The notes beneath the pieces were generated by a model. It had not been told where the DNA came from. It saw only the letters and a list, made by a program, of their open reading frames with translations, and did no database searches. 43,262 nt of DNA from a virus, in IMG/VR virus record IMGVR_UViG_3300047678_000073, positions 1-43,262 of that record. The stretch is one strand, 5' to 3'. A program made the position numbers and the translations under genes. Positions 22,431 to 30,176 of this stretch are shown piece after piece (the first letter of the stretch is position 1; each line of letters starts with the position of its first letter).

Positions 22431-24485
22431 ATGGCACGAAAAGGTTCATGGACGGTACTAGGGCAGGAGAAGCTGGAGAGCAGCGGCCTGAACGAGCAAG
22501 TGGCCGAGAAACTCGGCATGTACGAGGTCGTATCGGCCAAGCTCGTACACGATAGTTTCGACGCCCGCCCGGCTATCGTCATGCCTTATATGGGGTTCGA
22601 CAAGAAGCCAATGTCAGCCCATCCGCGCTGGCCAAACTTCTACCGCGTGCGCTACCTGACCAAGGAGCAGCGGGCACCGGGCTTCGGTGACGTCACCGAC
22701 AAAAAAGTCAAGGAAATCAGGTACGTGCAGCCGCCCGGCTCTGCCGTATGCGCCTACTTCCCGGCGACAATGGACTGGGCAGCCATCGCTGCCGACCCGG
22801 AATACGAAATCATCATTACCGAGGGTGAGCTAAAGGCAGCCGCCGCCTGCGAAATGGAGTTCCCCACCATCGGCCTCGGTGGCGTCTGGTCATTCCGTAC
22901 GGTTAAGGACGGCGTGTTCTTCCTGCCTGAACTTGAGGCCTTCAAGTGGGTCCGCCGTACCGTCTATATCTGCTTCGACAGCGACTACGCTGAAAACCCC
23001 AACATCTGCCGGGCCATCATGGCACTGACCGACGAGCTAGGTGAGCGCGGCGCGCTGGTGAAGGTGCTGTTGCTGCCCGACGTGGTGGAAGAGGGCAAGA
23101 CCGGCCTAGACGATTACTTCCTGGAGAACGGCCCGGAAGAATTCAAGGAGCTATTGGCAGCCGCCGACGGCATCGGCATCCACCGGGGCTTGTGGCGCAT
23201 GAACAACGAGGTCGTGTACGTGGAGAACCCCGGCCTCATCGTTGTGGAGGAAACCGGCCAGAAAATCAGCGTGGATAACTTCAAGGGTCACAGCCGCTGG
23301 GCCACCGCCAGCACGGTGGAGACCAAGCTGGGCGCGAAGGGCGATCTGCTGTTTGAGAAGGTTAGCGCCGCGCCCGTGTGGATCAAGTGGCCCTTCCGGC
23401 GCAGCGTGTCGGCGCTAACCTATGCGCCCGGAGAAGCCAAGATCACAGAGGCTGGGGAGTACAATCAATGGACCGGCTGGGGCGTGGTGCCAAAGAAGGG
23501 CGACGTGACGCCGTGGCTTAAGCTCACCGAGTTTATTTTCGGCGACATGGAGAAGGGCATCCTCGACTATTTCTATGACTGGTGCGCCTACCCGGTGCAG
23601 AACCCCGGCGTCAAGATGTTCGTGGCCTGCGTCATACACGGCATCGTGCAGGGCACGGGCAAGACGCTTATCGGCTACACGCTGGGCGAGATGTACGGCG
23701 CTGATAACTGGAAGGAAATCACCGACGAGGACCTGGAGGAAACCTTCTGGGCGGAGAATAAGCAATTCATCCTAGGCGACGAGGTATCCGGCAAAGACAA
23801 CCGCGCCTATGCGAATAAGCTGAAGCGGCTCATCACCGGCAGCCATGTCAACATAAATATCAAGTTCGTTCCGCAGTTCACCCTTCCCAACCGCATGAAC
23901 TTCATCTTTACCTCCCAGCACGGCGACAGCTTCTTCCTGGAGGACCGGGACCGGCGCTACCTAGTGGTCGAGGTTACCGACGAGCCGCTGGACGACGAGT
24001 TCTACGCCGAGTACAAGCGATGGCTCTGGCAGGAGGGCGGCGCGGCGCATCTCATGTGGTGGCTGCAAGAGCGCAAGATGAGCAAGAAGTTCAACCCGTT
24101 TGCCCATGCGCCGAAGACCGCCGCTAAGGATCGCATGATCCAAGCCGTCAAGGGCGACGTGGCGACGTGGGTCCACACGCTGATGCAGTACCCCGACCAG
24201 ACATTGCGTATCGGCCAGATGAAGCATAGCCGCGACCTGTTCACGAGCGCCGAGTTACTCGCGCTATACGCCAACGAATTCCCTAACCACAAGGTCAGCA
24301 CGAACGGCATGGCCCGGAGCCTGTCCGCCAGCGGGGCGGTTCAGGTGGACGGCGGCGCGCCCCTGCGCGGAGCTGACGGCAAGATGGCCAGATATTTCGC
24401 GGTGCGCAACATTGCGCATTGGAAGAAAATGAAAGACAGAAAGCTCATGGAAAAGAACATCTCCATGCCGATGGTGAAGGCATGA
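22431..24485 (+). CDS. TOPRIM primase-helicase fusion (DUF3854/DUF5906 type)
   Basis: 684 residues from ATG 22431 (an in-frame upstream start has the terminator stem in the way). The N-terminal half is a TOPRIM-like primase domain: ITEGELKA (129-136, catalytic Glu131), GLGGVWSF, and FDSD (182-185). The C-terminal half is a P-loop helicase: Walker A GIVQGTGKT (404-412), Walker B QFILGDE (445-451), then RLITGSHV and a basic tail. It is predicted to unwind DNA and make primers at the phage fork. The DUF3854/DUF5906 pairing is known from other phages and satellites. It ends overlapping the mini J-domain gene by four bases (ATGA). Confidence 0.85.
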   Translation: MARKGSWTVLGQEKLESSGLNEQVAEKLGMYEVVSAKLVHDSFDARPAIVMPYMGFDKKPMSAHPRWPNFYRVRYLTKEQRAPGFGDVTDKKVKEIRYVQPPGSAVCAYFPATMDWAAIAADPEYEIIITEGELKAAAACEMEFPTIGLGGVWSFRTVKDGVFFLPELEAFKWVRRTVYICFDSDYAENPNICRAIMALTDELGERGALVKVLLLPDVVEEGKTGLDDYFLENGPEEFKELLAAADGIGIHRGLWRMNNEVVYVENPGLIVVEETGQKISVDNFKGHSRWATASTVETKLGAKGDLLFEKVSAAPVWIKWPFRRSVSALTYAPGEAKITEAGEYNQWTGWGVVPKKGDVTPWLKLTEFIFGDMEKGILDYFYDWCAYPVQNPGVKMFVACVIHGIVQGTGKTLIGYTLGEMYGADNWKEITDEDLEETFWAENKQFILGDEVSGKDNRAYANKLKRLITGSHVNINIKFVPQFTLPNRMNFIFTSQHGDSFFLEDRDRRYLVVEVTDEPLDDEFYAEYKRWLWQEGGAAHLMWWLQERKMSKKFNPFAHAPKTAAKDRMIQAVKGDVATWVHTLMQYPDQTLRIGQMKHSRDLFTSAELLALYANEFPNHKVSTNGMARSLSASGAVQVDGGAPLRGADGKMARYFAVRNIAHWKKMKDRKLMEKNISMPMVKA

Positions 24486-24850
24486 TTAACCGCTCGCGAG
24501 CCGAAGCGGCGCTGGTCGTGCTTTGCATCGCCCGCACGGCCGACACCGTACTGGAGCACGAGGTCTCTGGGGCGTTCAGGGCGATGGCACCGGGCGCGCA
24601 CCCGGACCACGGCGGCACCCCGGAGGCGCTACATGCCCTGACGTCCGCCCGCGCCGACCTGCTGGAGTGGATCAAGCAACGGGGCGAAGCCGCCGTGCCC
24701 GGCGCATCAGCCAAGTGTGCCACCTGCGAGGGCAGCGGGAATATCAAGGTGCGCCGGGGCTTCTCTGCGCCCATGCGGCGGACCTGCCCTAGCTGCCGGG
24801 GCACCGGGGCGGCGGATTACGAACACGACCTTAACGCTGGGAGGACATGA
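24482..24850 (+). CDS. Mini J-domain / DnaJ zinc-finger protein
   Basis: 122 residues, ATG overlapping the primase-helicase stop (ATGA). Residues 40-42 are His-Pro-Asp, the invariant J-domain motif, in GAHPDHGGTPEALHALTSARADLL, which looks like helix II end, HPD loop and helix III of a J-domain. The C-terminal part has two CxxCxGxG motifs, CATCEGSG (79-86) and CPSCRGTG (102-109), as in the DnaJ cysteine-rich region. A J-protein this short with both would recruit host DnaK, perhaps to remodel replication proteins made next to it. Only one zinc site is complete, against two in DnaJ. Confidence 0.7.
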   Translation: MINRSRAEAALVVLCIARTADTVLEHEVSGAFRAMAPGAHPDHGGTPEALHALTSARADLLEWIKQRGEAAVPGASAKCATCEGSGNIKVRRGFSAPMRRTCPSCRGTGAADYEHDLNAGRT

Positions 24851-25728
24851 TGAAGCCACTACTCGCCGCAACCGTGGAGGACGAAGCCAAGCTATCGTTC
24901 CCGCTGATGGCCAGCCCCAAGCTGGACGGCATCCGCTGCCTGATCGTTGGCGGCAGGCCGATGTCGCGCAACATGAAGGATATCCAGAACAAGCATATCT
25001 GGCACGCGCTGTTCGACATGGGGCTGCCCGACCTGGACGGCGAGCTACTCGTTGGCGACCCCAAGGCGGCGGACGCCTTCAACCGCACGAGCAGCGGAGT
25101 TATGAGCCGTGACGGCAGCCCGAAGTTCGCGTATTACGTGTTCGACAGACACGACAAGCCCGCCGACAGCTTCCGCCAGCGCCTCACCGAGGTCAGCGGC
25201 ATCGTTCGCGACAAGGGCGGCGTCCTGCGCATCGTACCGCACAAAGACATACGCAACGTGGAGGAGCTCGCCAAGTACGAGACGCAGATGCTGATCGCCG
25301 GGTACGAGGGTGTCATGCTGCGCGACCCACGGGGCGTCTACAAGTTCGGGCGGTCCACGCTGCGCGAGGGTATCCTCATGAAGCTGAAGCGGTTCCTGGA
25401 TAGCGAAGCCAAGGTCATCGGCTTCGTCGAACGTATGCACAACACGAACGAGCAAACCAAGGACGAGCTCGGCCGGGCCAAGCGGTCATCGGCCAAGGCT
25501 GGCAAGGTGGCCACCGGCTCGCTAGGCGCGCTGAAGGTGCGGGACCTCAACACAAAGGTGGAGTTCGAGATCGGCACCGGCTTCGACGATGTTGACCGCG
25601 CGCACATCTGGAAAGAGCAGGCGTTGTTCATGGGTAAGGTCGTCAAGTACAAGTATCAACCCGTGGGCGTAAAGGACAAGCCGCGCTTCCCCGTTTGGCT
25701 GGGGTGGCGAGATGTTGCGGATCTGTAG
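24850..25728 (+). CDS. ATP-dependent DNA ligase
   Basis: 292 residues from ATG 24850, preferred over an ATG three bases earlier because GGGAGG is then 5 bases upstream. Motif I is KLDGIR (24-29, adenylated Lys24). Motif III is likely LDGELL (62-67). A later EGVMLRDP (motif IV) and LMKLKRF with K (motif V) follow. It seals nicks, acting with the polymerase and exonucleases encoded later in the same operon. It is short like many phage ligases and has no added DNA-binding domain at the N-terminus. The C-terminus holds an OB-fold-like part. Confidence 0.85.
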   Translation: MKPLLAATVEDEAKLSFPLMASPKLDGIRCLIVGGRPMSRNMKDIQNKHIWHALFDMGLPDLDGELLVGDPKAADAFNRTSSGVMSRDGSPKFAYYVFDRHDKPADSFRQRLTEVSGIVRDKGGVLRIVPHKDIRNVEELAKYETQMLIAGYEGVMLRDPRGVYKFGRSTLREGILMKLKRFLDSEAKVIGFVERMHNTNEQTKDELGRAKRSSAKAGKVATGSLGALKVRDLNTKVEFEIGTGFDDVDRAHIWKEQALFMGKVVKYKYQPVGVKDKPRFPVWLGWRDVADL

Positions 25729-25743
25729 GATTGGGCGTATAAG
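25715..25743 (+). promoter_or_regulatory. Sigma70-like promoter at the ligase end
   Basis: TTGCGG (25715-25720) and TATAAG (25738-25743), 17 bases apart, overlap the end of the ligase gene. The expected start is about 25750, at the left arm of the structured element at 25752-25809. Confidence 0.5.
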
Positions 25744-25751
25744 CGGCGCTT

Positions 25752-25809
25752 GGCATGGGGCGGCGCTGGTCGTTAATTGACGGGCTTCCAATTCCCGTTA
25801 CCCCATGCC
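25752..25809 (+). ncRNA. Structured tRNA-like 5' leader element
   Basis: GGCATGGGG (25752-25760) and CCCCATGCC (25801-25809) pair over 9 bp. Directly before the second arm is a 7-bp stem TGACGGG/CCCGTTA (25778-25784 and 25794-25800, one G-T pair), loop CTTCCAATT, so the two stems would stack coaxially as acceptor and T-arm do in tRNA. The T-loop-like TTCCAAT lacks the usual G53-C61 pair, and the span (58 bases) is too short for a full tRNA. I call it a tRNA-like leader or remnant rather than a tRNA. Confidence 0.4.
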
Positions 25810-25876
25810 TTCACCTACCGGCGAGGTCCGCCACCCGGCAGGCACTTAGGAACGAGTTAACTGAGGAGCGAGTATA

Positions 25877-26335
25877 ATGGCTAGAACACCTACGGCTGAA
25901 AAGCCGAAACTGAAGATGCCGAAGCTGCCCAAATCGCTGGGAGCCTGCGTCGACCTCTACAAGAAATATCAGCTCGAGCGTCTTGAAGCCAAGAAGGGCG
26001 TCGACGCGCTGGAGGAGATCGAAAAGGGTGTGAAAAACCACATCATCGACAACCTCACCAAGGACGACACCGGCGCGGTCGGCACGTCGTTCAAGGCCAT
26101 CGCGTACAACGACACCCAGTACATCGTTGAAGACTGGGATGCTTTCTACGCGCATATCAAGAAGACCGGCGAGTTCGACCTGCTGAACCGCGCCATCAAC
26201 CAAGCCGCCATCAAGGAACGGGTGTCGGTGCAGGAACCCCCGAAGACCGAGGCCGCTCGTAAGAAGTGGCGTCCCAAGCTGCCGCCCGGCATCGGGGCCA
26301 TGAACGTCGTGAAGCTCAGCGTCACCAAGCGGTGA
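25877..26335 (+). CDS. Conserved-looking phage protein, unknown
   Basis: 152 residues from ATG with GAGGAG 9 bases upstream. Residues 1-20 are Lys/Pro-rich. The body is a charged helical protein (SLGACVDLYKKYQLERLEAK and EIEKGVKNHIIDNL), then an alpha/beta part with YNDTQYIVEDWDAFYAHI, and the C-terminus RKKWRPKLPPGIGAMNVV followed by KLSVTKR. It precedes a likely DNA-binding gene in a replication operon, so a role in replication or recombination is plausible. I do not recognise a named family. Confidence 0.55.
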   Translation: MARTPTAEKPKLKMPKLPKSLGACVDLYKKYQLERLEAKKGVDALEEIEKGVKNHIIDNLTKDDTGAVGTSFKAIAYNDTQYIVEDWDAFYAHIKKTGEFDLLNRAINQAAIKERVSVQEPPKTEAARKKWRPKLPPGIGAMNVVKLSVTKR

Positions 26336-26448
26336 GCTGGCTATTCGACATTTGGACCGAGCGGCGGTGGGCCGGTCCAGACAACCAGTATCGCATTCGT
26401 GTGCGCTTGCTGGGCATCACCGTAACCGTTTGGTCGTGGTACGACTGA
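26332..26448 (+). CDS. Small Trp-rich protein
   Basis: 38 residues from GTG 26332, overlapping the preceding stop (GTGA). It reads MSWLFDIWTERRWAGPD then a strand-rich YRIRVRLLGITVTVW and ends SWYD. No family is recognised. Translational coupling and a clean gap before the next ribosome site are the evidence, so confidence is limited. Confidence 0.4.
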   Translation: MSWLFDIWTERRWAGPDNQYRIRVRLLGITVTVWSWYD

Positions 26449-26466
26449 CACAACAAGGAATTGAAT

Positions 26467-27333
26467 ATGGCACGGAAACCGACTGGCACCACCGCCGTCG
26501 CAAACTATGATGAAGAGCTCGCCAAGCTGGCGGGCGCAGCCACCGGGCTGACCGGCTCGGGAGGCGGCGGCAAGTTCTTCTCCACCCGCGCTGGCCAGCT
26601 TGCGTACGACGACGCGGCGCTGCCCGGCAATCAGATGTGCGCGATCATCATCGGGCATTGCCTGGAGAACGTCTTCTACACGGAGAAGTTCGACGCCGAC
26701 AACCGCACGCCGCCCGCGTGCTTCGCGTTCTGCAAGGACGCCGACCTCAAGGACGAAATGGCACCCGTCCCGAAGGACCTTGCCGACCCCGTGTTCGACC
26801 AGCAGGCCGACTCGTGTGGCGAATGCCCGAACAACGAATGGGGCAGCGCCGAGAAGGGCCGGGGTAAGGCGTGCGGCAATCGCCGACGGCTGGCGCTCAT
26901 CCCGGGTGGCAGCTACAAGCCGGTCGGCCGTGGCGGCGGCTACGAGCTCGAGGTCTTCGAGGACGTGGACCACTTCGCCAAGGCGGACGTCGCGTTCCTG
27001 AAGGTGCCGGTCACCAGCGGCAAGCTCTTCGACGGCTACCTGAAGCAAGTGGCCGACCAGCTTCGCAAGCCGCTGTTTGCGGTGCTGACGCGCATCTACC
27101 TCGAGCCGGACACGCACTCGCAGTTCAAGGTGCAGTTCGAACTCCTTGAGGAGTGCGACGTCAGCCTTATCCCCACCCTGCTCGCGCGGTACAAGAAGGT
27201 CATGGAAACCATCGACTTTCCGTACACCCCGTTCGAACAGGATGCGGAAGACAAGGGCGGCGGCACGAAACAGGCCGCGTCCAAGAAGCTCGCTGGCGGT
27301 GCGAAGAAGCCCGCCGCCCGCGCCAAGCGTTAA
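26467..27333 (+). CDS. Putative single-stranded DNA-binding / zinc-containing replication protein
   Basis: 288 residues from ATG 26467 (AAGGA 8 bases upstream). It has a conserved Cys-rich segment in the first half (CFAFCKD; CGECPNNEWGSA; GKACGNRRRLALIPGG), fitting one zinc site. The middle (about 155-245) is beta-rich with VAFLKVPVTSGKLFDGY and FAVLTRIYLEPDTHSQ, like an OB fold, and the C-terminus is Lys/Ala-rich. Phage ssDNA-binding proteins of this zinc-plus-OB-plus-tail form are known; the tail here is basic rather than acidic, which is unusual for an SSB. The function remains tentative. Confidence 0.5.
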   Translation: MARKPTGTTAVANYDEELAKLAGAATGLTGSGGGGKFFSTRAGQLAYDDAALPGNQMCAIIIGHCLENVFYTEKFDADNRTPPACFAFCKDADLKDEMAPVPKDLADPVFDQQADSCGECPNNEWGSAEKGRGKACGNRRRLALIPGGSYKPVGRGGGYELEVFEDVDHFAKADVAFLKVPVTSGKLFDGYLKQVADQLRKPLFAVLTRIYLEPDTHSQFKVQFELLEECDVSLIPTLLARYKKVMETIDFPYTPFEQDAEDKGGGTKQAASKKLAGGAKKPAARAKR

Positions 27334-27366
27334 CCCCGAGCCGAGGCTCACAATACGGAGACTACC

Positions 27367-27843
27367 ATGAACTCTCGTAACCACATCCTCGCAGCCGTCG
27401 TGCTGTCGGCGCTGCACGACCTCGCCATGTCCGCCGTTATGGGCGGGGAGGGGCAGCCCGAACCGGGGCCGGAGCCCGACACCACCGATCGGCCGGAGCG
27501 GGCCTTTGCGCCGGGCAGCCGCGCCAGCGCGGATATGTCGGGCGAATACAGCAAGGGCGCGGCTGCGCTGCACCCGGACGCCGCTGTCAGCCAGGACTGG
27601 ATCGACGGTGCCGAACACGCCCGCCGCCAGTTCGCTGGACACGAGGAAGCGCGTTTCGCCGAAGAGCGGCAGCGGGATCGTGATCGCATGGAGCTCGAGT
27701 TCCACGCGAACCTGCGTCACAATTCGGTTGTGCTGGCGTTCGCCAACGGGTTCCAGGGCACGAACACTTCCATCATCGAACGCGCTTCGGCCATCTACGA
27801 CTTCATCTGCTTCGGCAAGGATGCGGCGCAGGCGGTCAACTGA
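27367..27843 (+). CDS. Small protein of unknown function
   Basis: 158 residues from ATG with GGAG 7 bases upstream. It starts with a hydrophobic, signal-like stretch (MNSRNHILAAVVLSALHDLAMSAVMG), followed by a Pro/Glu/Gly-rich spacer, then an acidic/basic helical region. No family is recognised. It is the last gene before two strong hairpins and the DNA polymerase. Confidence 0.5.
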   Translation: MNSRNHILAAVVLSALHDLAMSAVMGGEGQPEPGPEPDTTDRPERAFAPGSRASADMSGEYSKGAAALHPDAAVSQDWIDGAEHARRQFAGHEEARFAEERQRDRDRMELEFHANLRHNSVVLAFANGFQGTNTSIIERASAIYDFICFGKDAAQAVN

Positions 27844-27848
27844 ACGTG

Positions 27849-27887
27849 GTGCCAGCCTGCCCTGACCCCTTGGGCGTTCGCTGGCAC
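27849..27887 (+). terminator. Hairpin 1 upstream of DNA polymerase
   Basis: GTGCCAGC (27849-27856) pairs with GCTGGCAC (27880-27887), with an inner GCCC/GGGC stem. It starts five bases after the previous stop. No U-run follows. Confidence 0.5.
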
Positions 27888-27928
27888 TAAGGCTCTTCAC
27901 GTAAGCGACCTGTAGCGCGTTGTGGAGA

Positions 27929-27967
27929 GTGCGGGCGGGGGAACTAACCCATACTCGCGGCCCGCAC
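27929..27967 (+). terminator. Hairpin 2 upstream of DNA polymerase
   Basis: GTGCGGGC (27929-27936) pairs with GCCCGCAC (27960-27967), followed only by CTTTAT. It ends 15 bases before the polymerase ATG and close to its ribosome site, so it might also affect translation or mRNA processing. Confidence 0.5.
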
Positions 27968-27982
27968 CTTTATGGAGATTAT

Positions 27983-29956
27983 ATGAAGATTCCAGCCGTC
28001 CATGTAGTCGACTTTGAGACGCTGCCCATTAGCGGCTTTCGGCCTGAGTATCCGCCGAAGCCCGTGGGCGTGTCCATCCGCCTGCCCGGCGAGAAGAAGT
28101 CAACCTACTTTCGGTGGGGCCACCCCGACGGCAATAACTGCTCGCTCGCTGATGCGAAGCGCAGGCTCCAGGCCATCTGGAAGCCGACCAATCACATTCT
28201 CTGCCACAACGGCAAGTTCGACGTCGATGTCGCCGAGACTCACATGGGGTGCAAGCGCCTCCCGTCGCTGAACTACCACGACACGATGTTCTTGCTGTTC
28301 CTGGACGATCCCCATAGCATGTCGCTGGAACTGAAGCCCGCCGCCGAGCGCCTGCTAGGGCTGCCGCCGGAAGAGAAGGACGCCATCAGCGAATGGGCTA
28401 AGAAGAACAAGGAGTACTGTCTCAGCAAGTGGGACCCCGGCTTCCAGCCGAATGGGAAGCACTACCCCTTCAAGCCCGGTGCCTACATCGGCTACGCGCC
28501 GGGCGCGCTGGTGGACCCTTACGCGCGCGGCGACACGGACCGCACGCTGGGCATCTTCAAGCTGCTATGGAAGCGCATCTGGGACGCGGGCATGGGGCCA
28601 GCTTACCAGCGCGAGCAGAAGGTGATGACCATCTTCCTGGATAACGAGAAGATCGGTATCCGCGTGGACATGGAGGGGCTGCGCCGCGACATTCCTATAT
28701 ACGAGAAGGCGATGCAGGCCGCAGACGCGTGGCTACGCAAGCGCCTGAAAACGCCAAGCCTCAACATCGATAGCGACCGGGAGTTCGCCGAGGCGCTGGC
28801 GCAGAACAAGATTGTGCGGGACGAGGATTGGTCCTGGACCAAGGGCAGTAAGAATGTCGCGCCTCAGCGCAGCGTCAGCAAGGTCAACCTCACGCCCGCC
28901 ATGTTCCAGGACCAGAAGGTGGCACAGGTCTTCGGCTACCGCAACCGGCTTCAGACCTGCCTCAATATGTTCATGCGCCCGTGGCTTGTGCAAGCCGAGG
29001 CCCGGAACGGCTGGGTCAGCACGAACTGGAACCAAGTGCGCGGCGCAGAGGGTGGCACCCGCACGGGCAGGCCGTCCACCCGAGACCCTAACTTCCTCAA
29101 CCTGTCCAAGTCTTGGGGGCAGGACGACGGGTATATCCACCCGGCCTTTATGCGCGCCCTTGAGCTCCCGCTGGTCCGGCGCTATATGCTGGCCGACGAG
29201 CATGGCTTGTGGCTGCACCGCGACTACAATGGCCAAGAGCTACGCATCCTCGCCAACGTGGAGGAAGGGCCACTGATGGCCGCGTATATTGAGAACCCGT
29301 GGCTGGACGTCCATAGCTTCGTCGGCGACATGATTGCGGAAAAGACGGGCAAGCGGTTCGTGCGCAAAAACGTCAAGATCGCTAACTTCCGAATTATCTA
29401 CGGCGGTGGTGACCAAGCTACCGCCACCGGCATCGGCTGCTCGCTCGAAGAAGCCAAGGAGTTGATGGACGCGCACAAGGCGGCGCTCCCAAGCATCAAG
29501 GGCAAGGGCGGCATCAACGATCAGTGCAAAGCCATCGGCAAGGCGGGCGGGGCCATCACCACGCTGGGCGGGCGGCTGTACTATGTTGAGCCGCCGTCCT
29601 TCAGCAAGAAGTACAATAGGCCGATGACCTATGAGTACAAGCTGCTGAACTATTATTGTCAGGGCGGGGCCGCAGACGCGACCAAGGAAGCCATGATCAA
29701 CTACGACAGCCACCCCAAGCGCCGGGGCCGGTTCCTTGTCCAGGTGTACGACGAGCTCAACAGTTCCAGCCCGCAAGCCAAGGCGGAGAAAGCCCGGCTG
29801 GCGGCGGCGCGGGAGGAGATGGCTGTGCTGCGCGACAGCATGGAGTCTGTGACCCGCACATTCGAAATGGACGTGTCCTTGCTTAGCGAAGGCAAGTGGG
29901 GCACGTCCTGGGGTGACCAGAAGAAGTTTGAGGAAGGAAAGAGCAACTATGAATAA
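27983..29956 (+). CDS. Family A DNA polymerase with 3'-5' exonuclease
   Basis: 657 residues from ATG 27983 (GGAG 8 bases upstream; longer frame is non-coding leader). The exonuclease domain shows Asp10-x-Glu12 in VVDFETLP, Asn76 to Asp80 in CHNGKFDVD, and Tyr180 to Asp184 in PYARGDTDR. The polymerase domain has motif A LHRDYNGQELRIL (Asp414), motif B RKNVKIANFRIIYGG (Arg461, Lys465, Tyr473) and motif C VQVYDELN (Asp590, Glu591; Tyr where most family A enzymes have His). TGRPST and PNFLNL (361-373) is the conserved template-binding patch. It copies the phage DNA, including the modified thymine if present. Confidence 0.93.
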   Translation: MKIPAVHVVDFETLPISGFRPEYPPKPVGVSIRLPGEKKSTYFRWGHPDGNNCSLADAKRRLQAIWKPTNHILCHNGKFDVDVAETHMGCKRLPSLNYHDTMFLLFLDDPHSMSLELKPAAERLLGLPPEEKDAISEWAKKNKEYCLSKWDPGFQPNGKHYPFKPGAYIGYAPGALVDPYARGDTDRTLGIFKLLWKRIWDAGMGPAYQREQKVMTIFLDNEKIGIRVDMEGLRRDIPIYEKAMQAADAWLRKRLKTPSLNIDSDREFAEALAQNKIVRDEDWSWTKGSKNVAPQRSVSKVNLTPAMFQDQKVAQVFGYRNRLQTCLNMFMRPWLVQAEARNGWVSTNWNQVRGAEGGTRTGRPSTRDPNFLNLSKSWGQDDGYIHPAFMRALELPLVRRYMLADEHGLWLHRDYNGQELRILANVEEGPLMAAYIENPWLDVHSFVGDMIAEKTGKRFVRKNVKIANFRIIYGGGDQATATGIGCSLEEAKELMDAHKAALPSIKGKGGINDQCKAIGKAGGAITTLGGRLYYVEPPSFSKKYNRPMTYEYKLLNYYCQGGAADATKEAMINYDSHPKRRGRFLVQVYDELNSSSPQAKAEKARLAAAREEMAVLRDSMESVTRTFEMDVSLLSEGKWGTSWGDQKKFEEGKSNYE

Positions 29957-30176
29957 CCCGAAAGTGATTGACGCTTTTCGCAACCTTGTGGCGGTCATCA
30001 CTGCCACCGAAGGCCAGCAGATGAGCGTCATGGTCGTTGCCGTGCAAGCGGACGGCGGCTGCCCGCAAACGCTGAGCAACATGAACAAGGAGGAGCAAGA
30101 CGGCCTGCTCCAGTTCATGGTCAAGAACATCTCCCGCGCCGAAGGCGGGCACGTGGAAGGAACAAGCCTACAATGA
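29949..30176 (+). CDS. Small protein after DNA polymerase, unknown
   Basis: 75 residues from ATG 29949, overlapping the polymerase stop by eight bases, with AAGGAAAG upstream. It has strand-helix patterns (MSVMVVAVQADGG, then a Lys/Glu-rich helix) and no recognised motif. It overlaps the nuclease start (ATGA). It may be a polymerase accessory protein, by position only. Confidence 0.5.
   Translation: MNNPKVIDAFRNLVAVITATEGQQMSVMVVAVQADGGCPQTLSNMNKEEQDGLLQFMVKNISRAEGGHVEGTSLQ

Noticed and set aside
26341-27900. 519-codon minus-strand frame
   Set aside because: Antisense to the coupled replication genes; arginine- and valine-rich composition without motifs. Likewise 29240-30991 and 36571-37722.
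27880-27901. Sigma54-type promoter (TGGCAC...)
   Set aside because: TGGCAC at 27882 is not followed by TTGC at the needed spacing; it is the arm of a hairpin.
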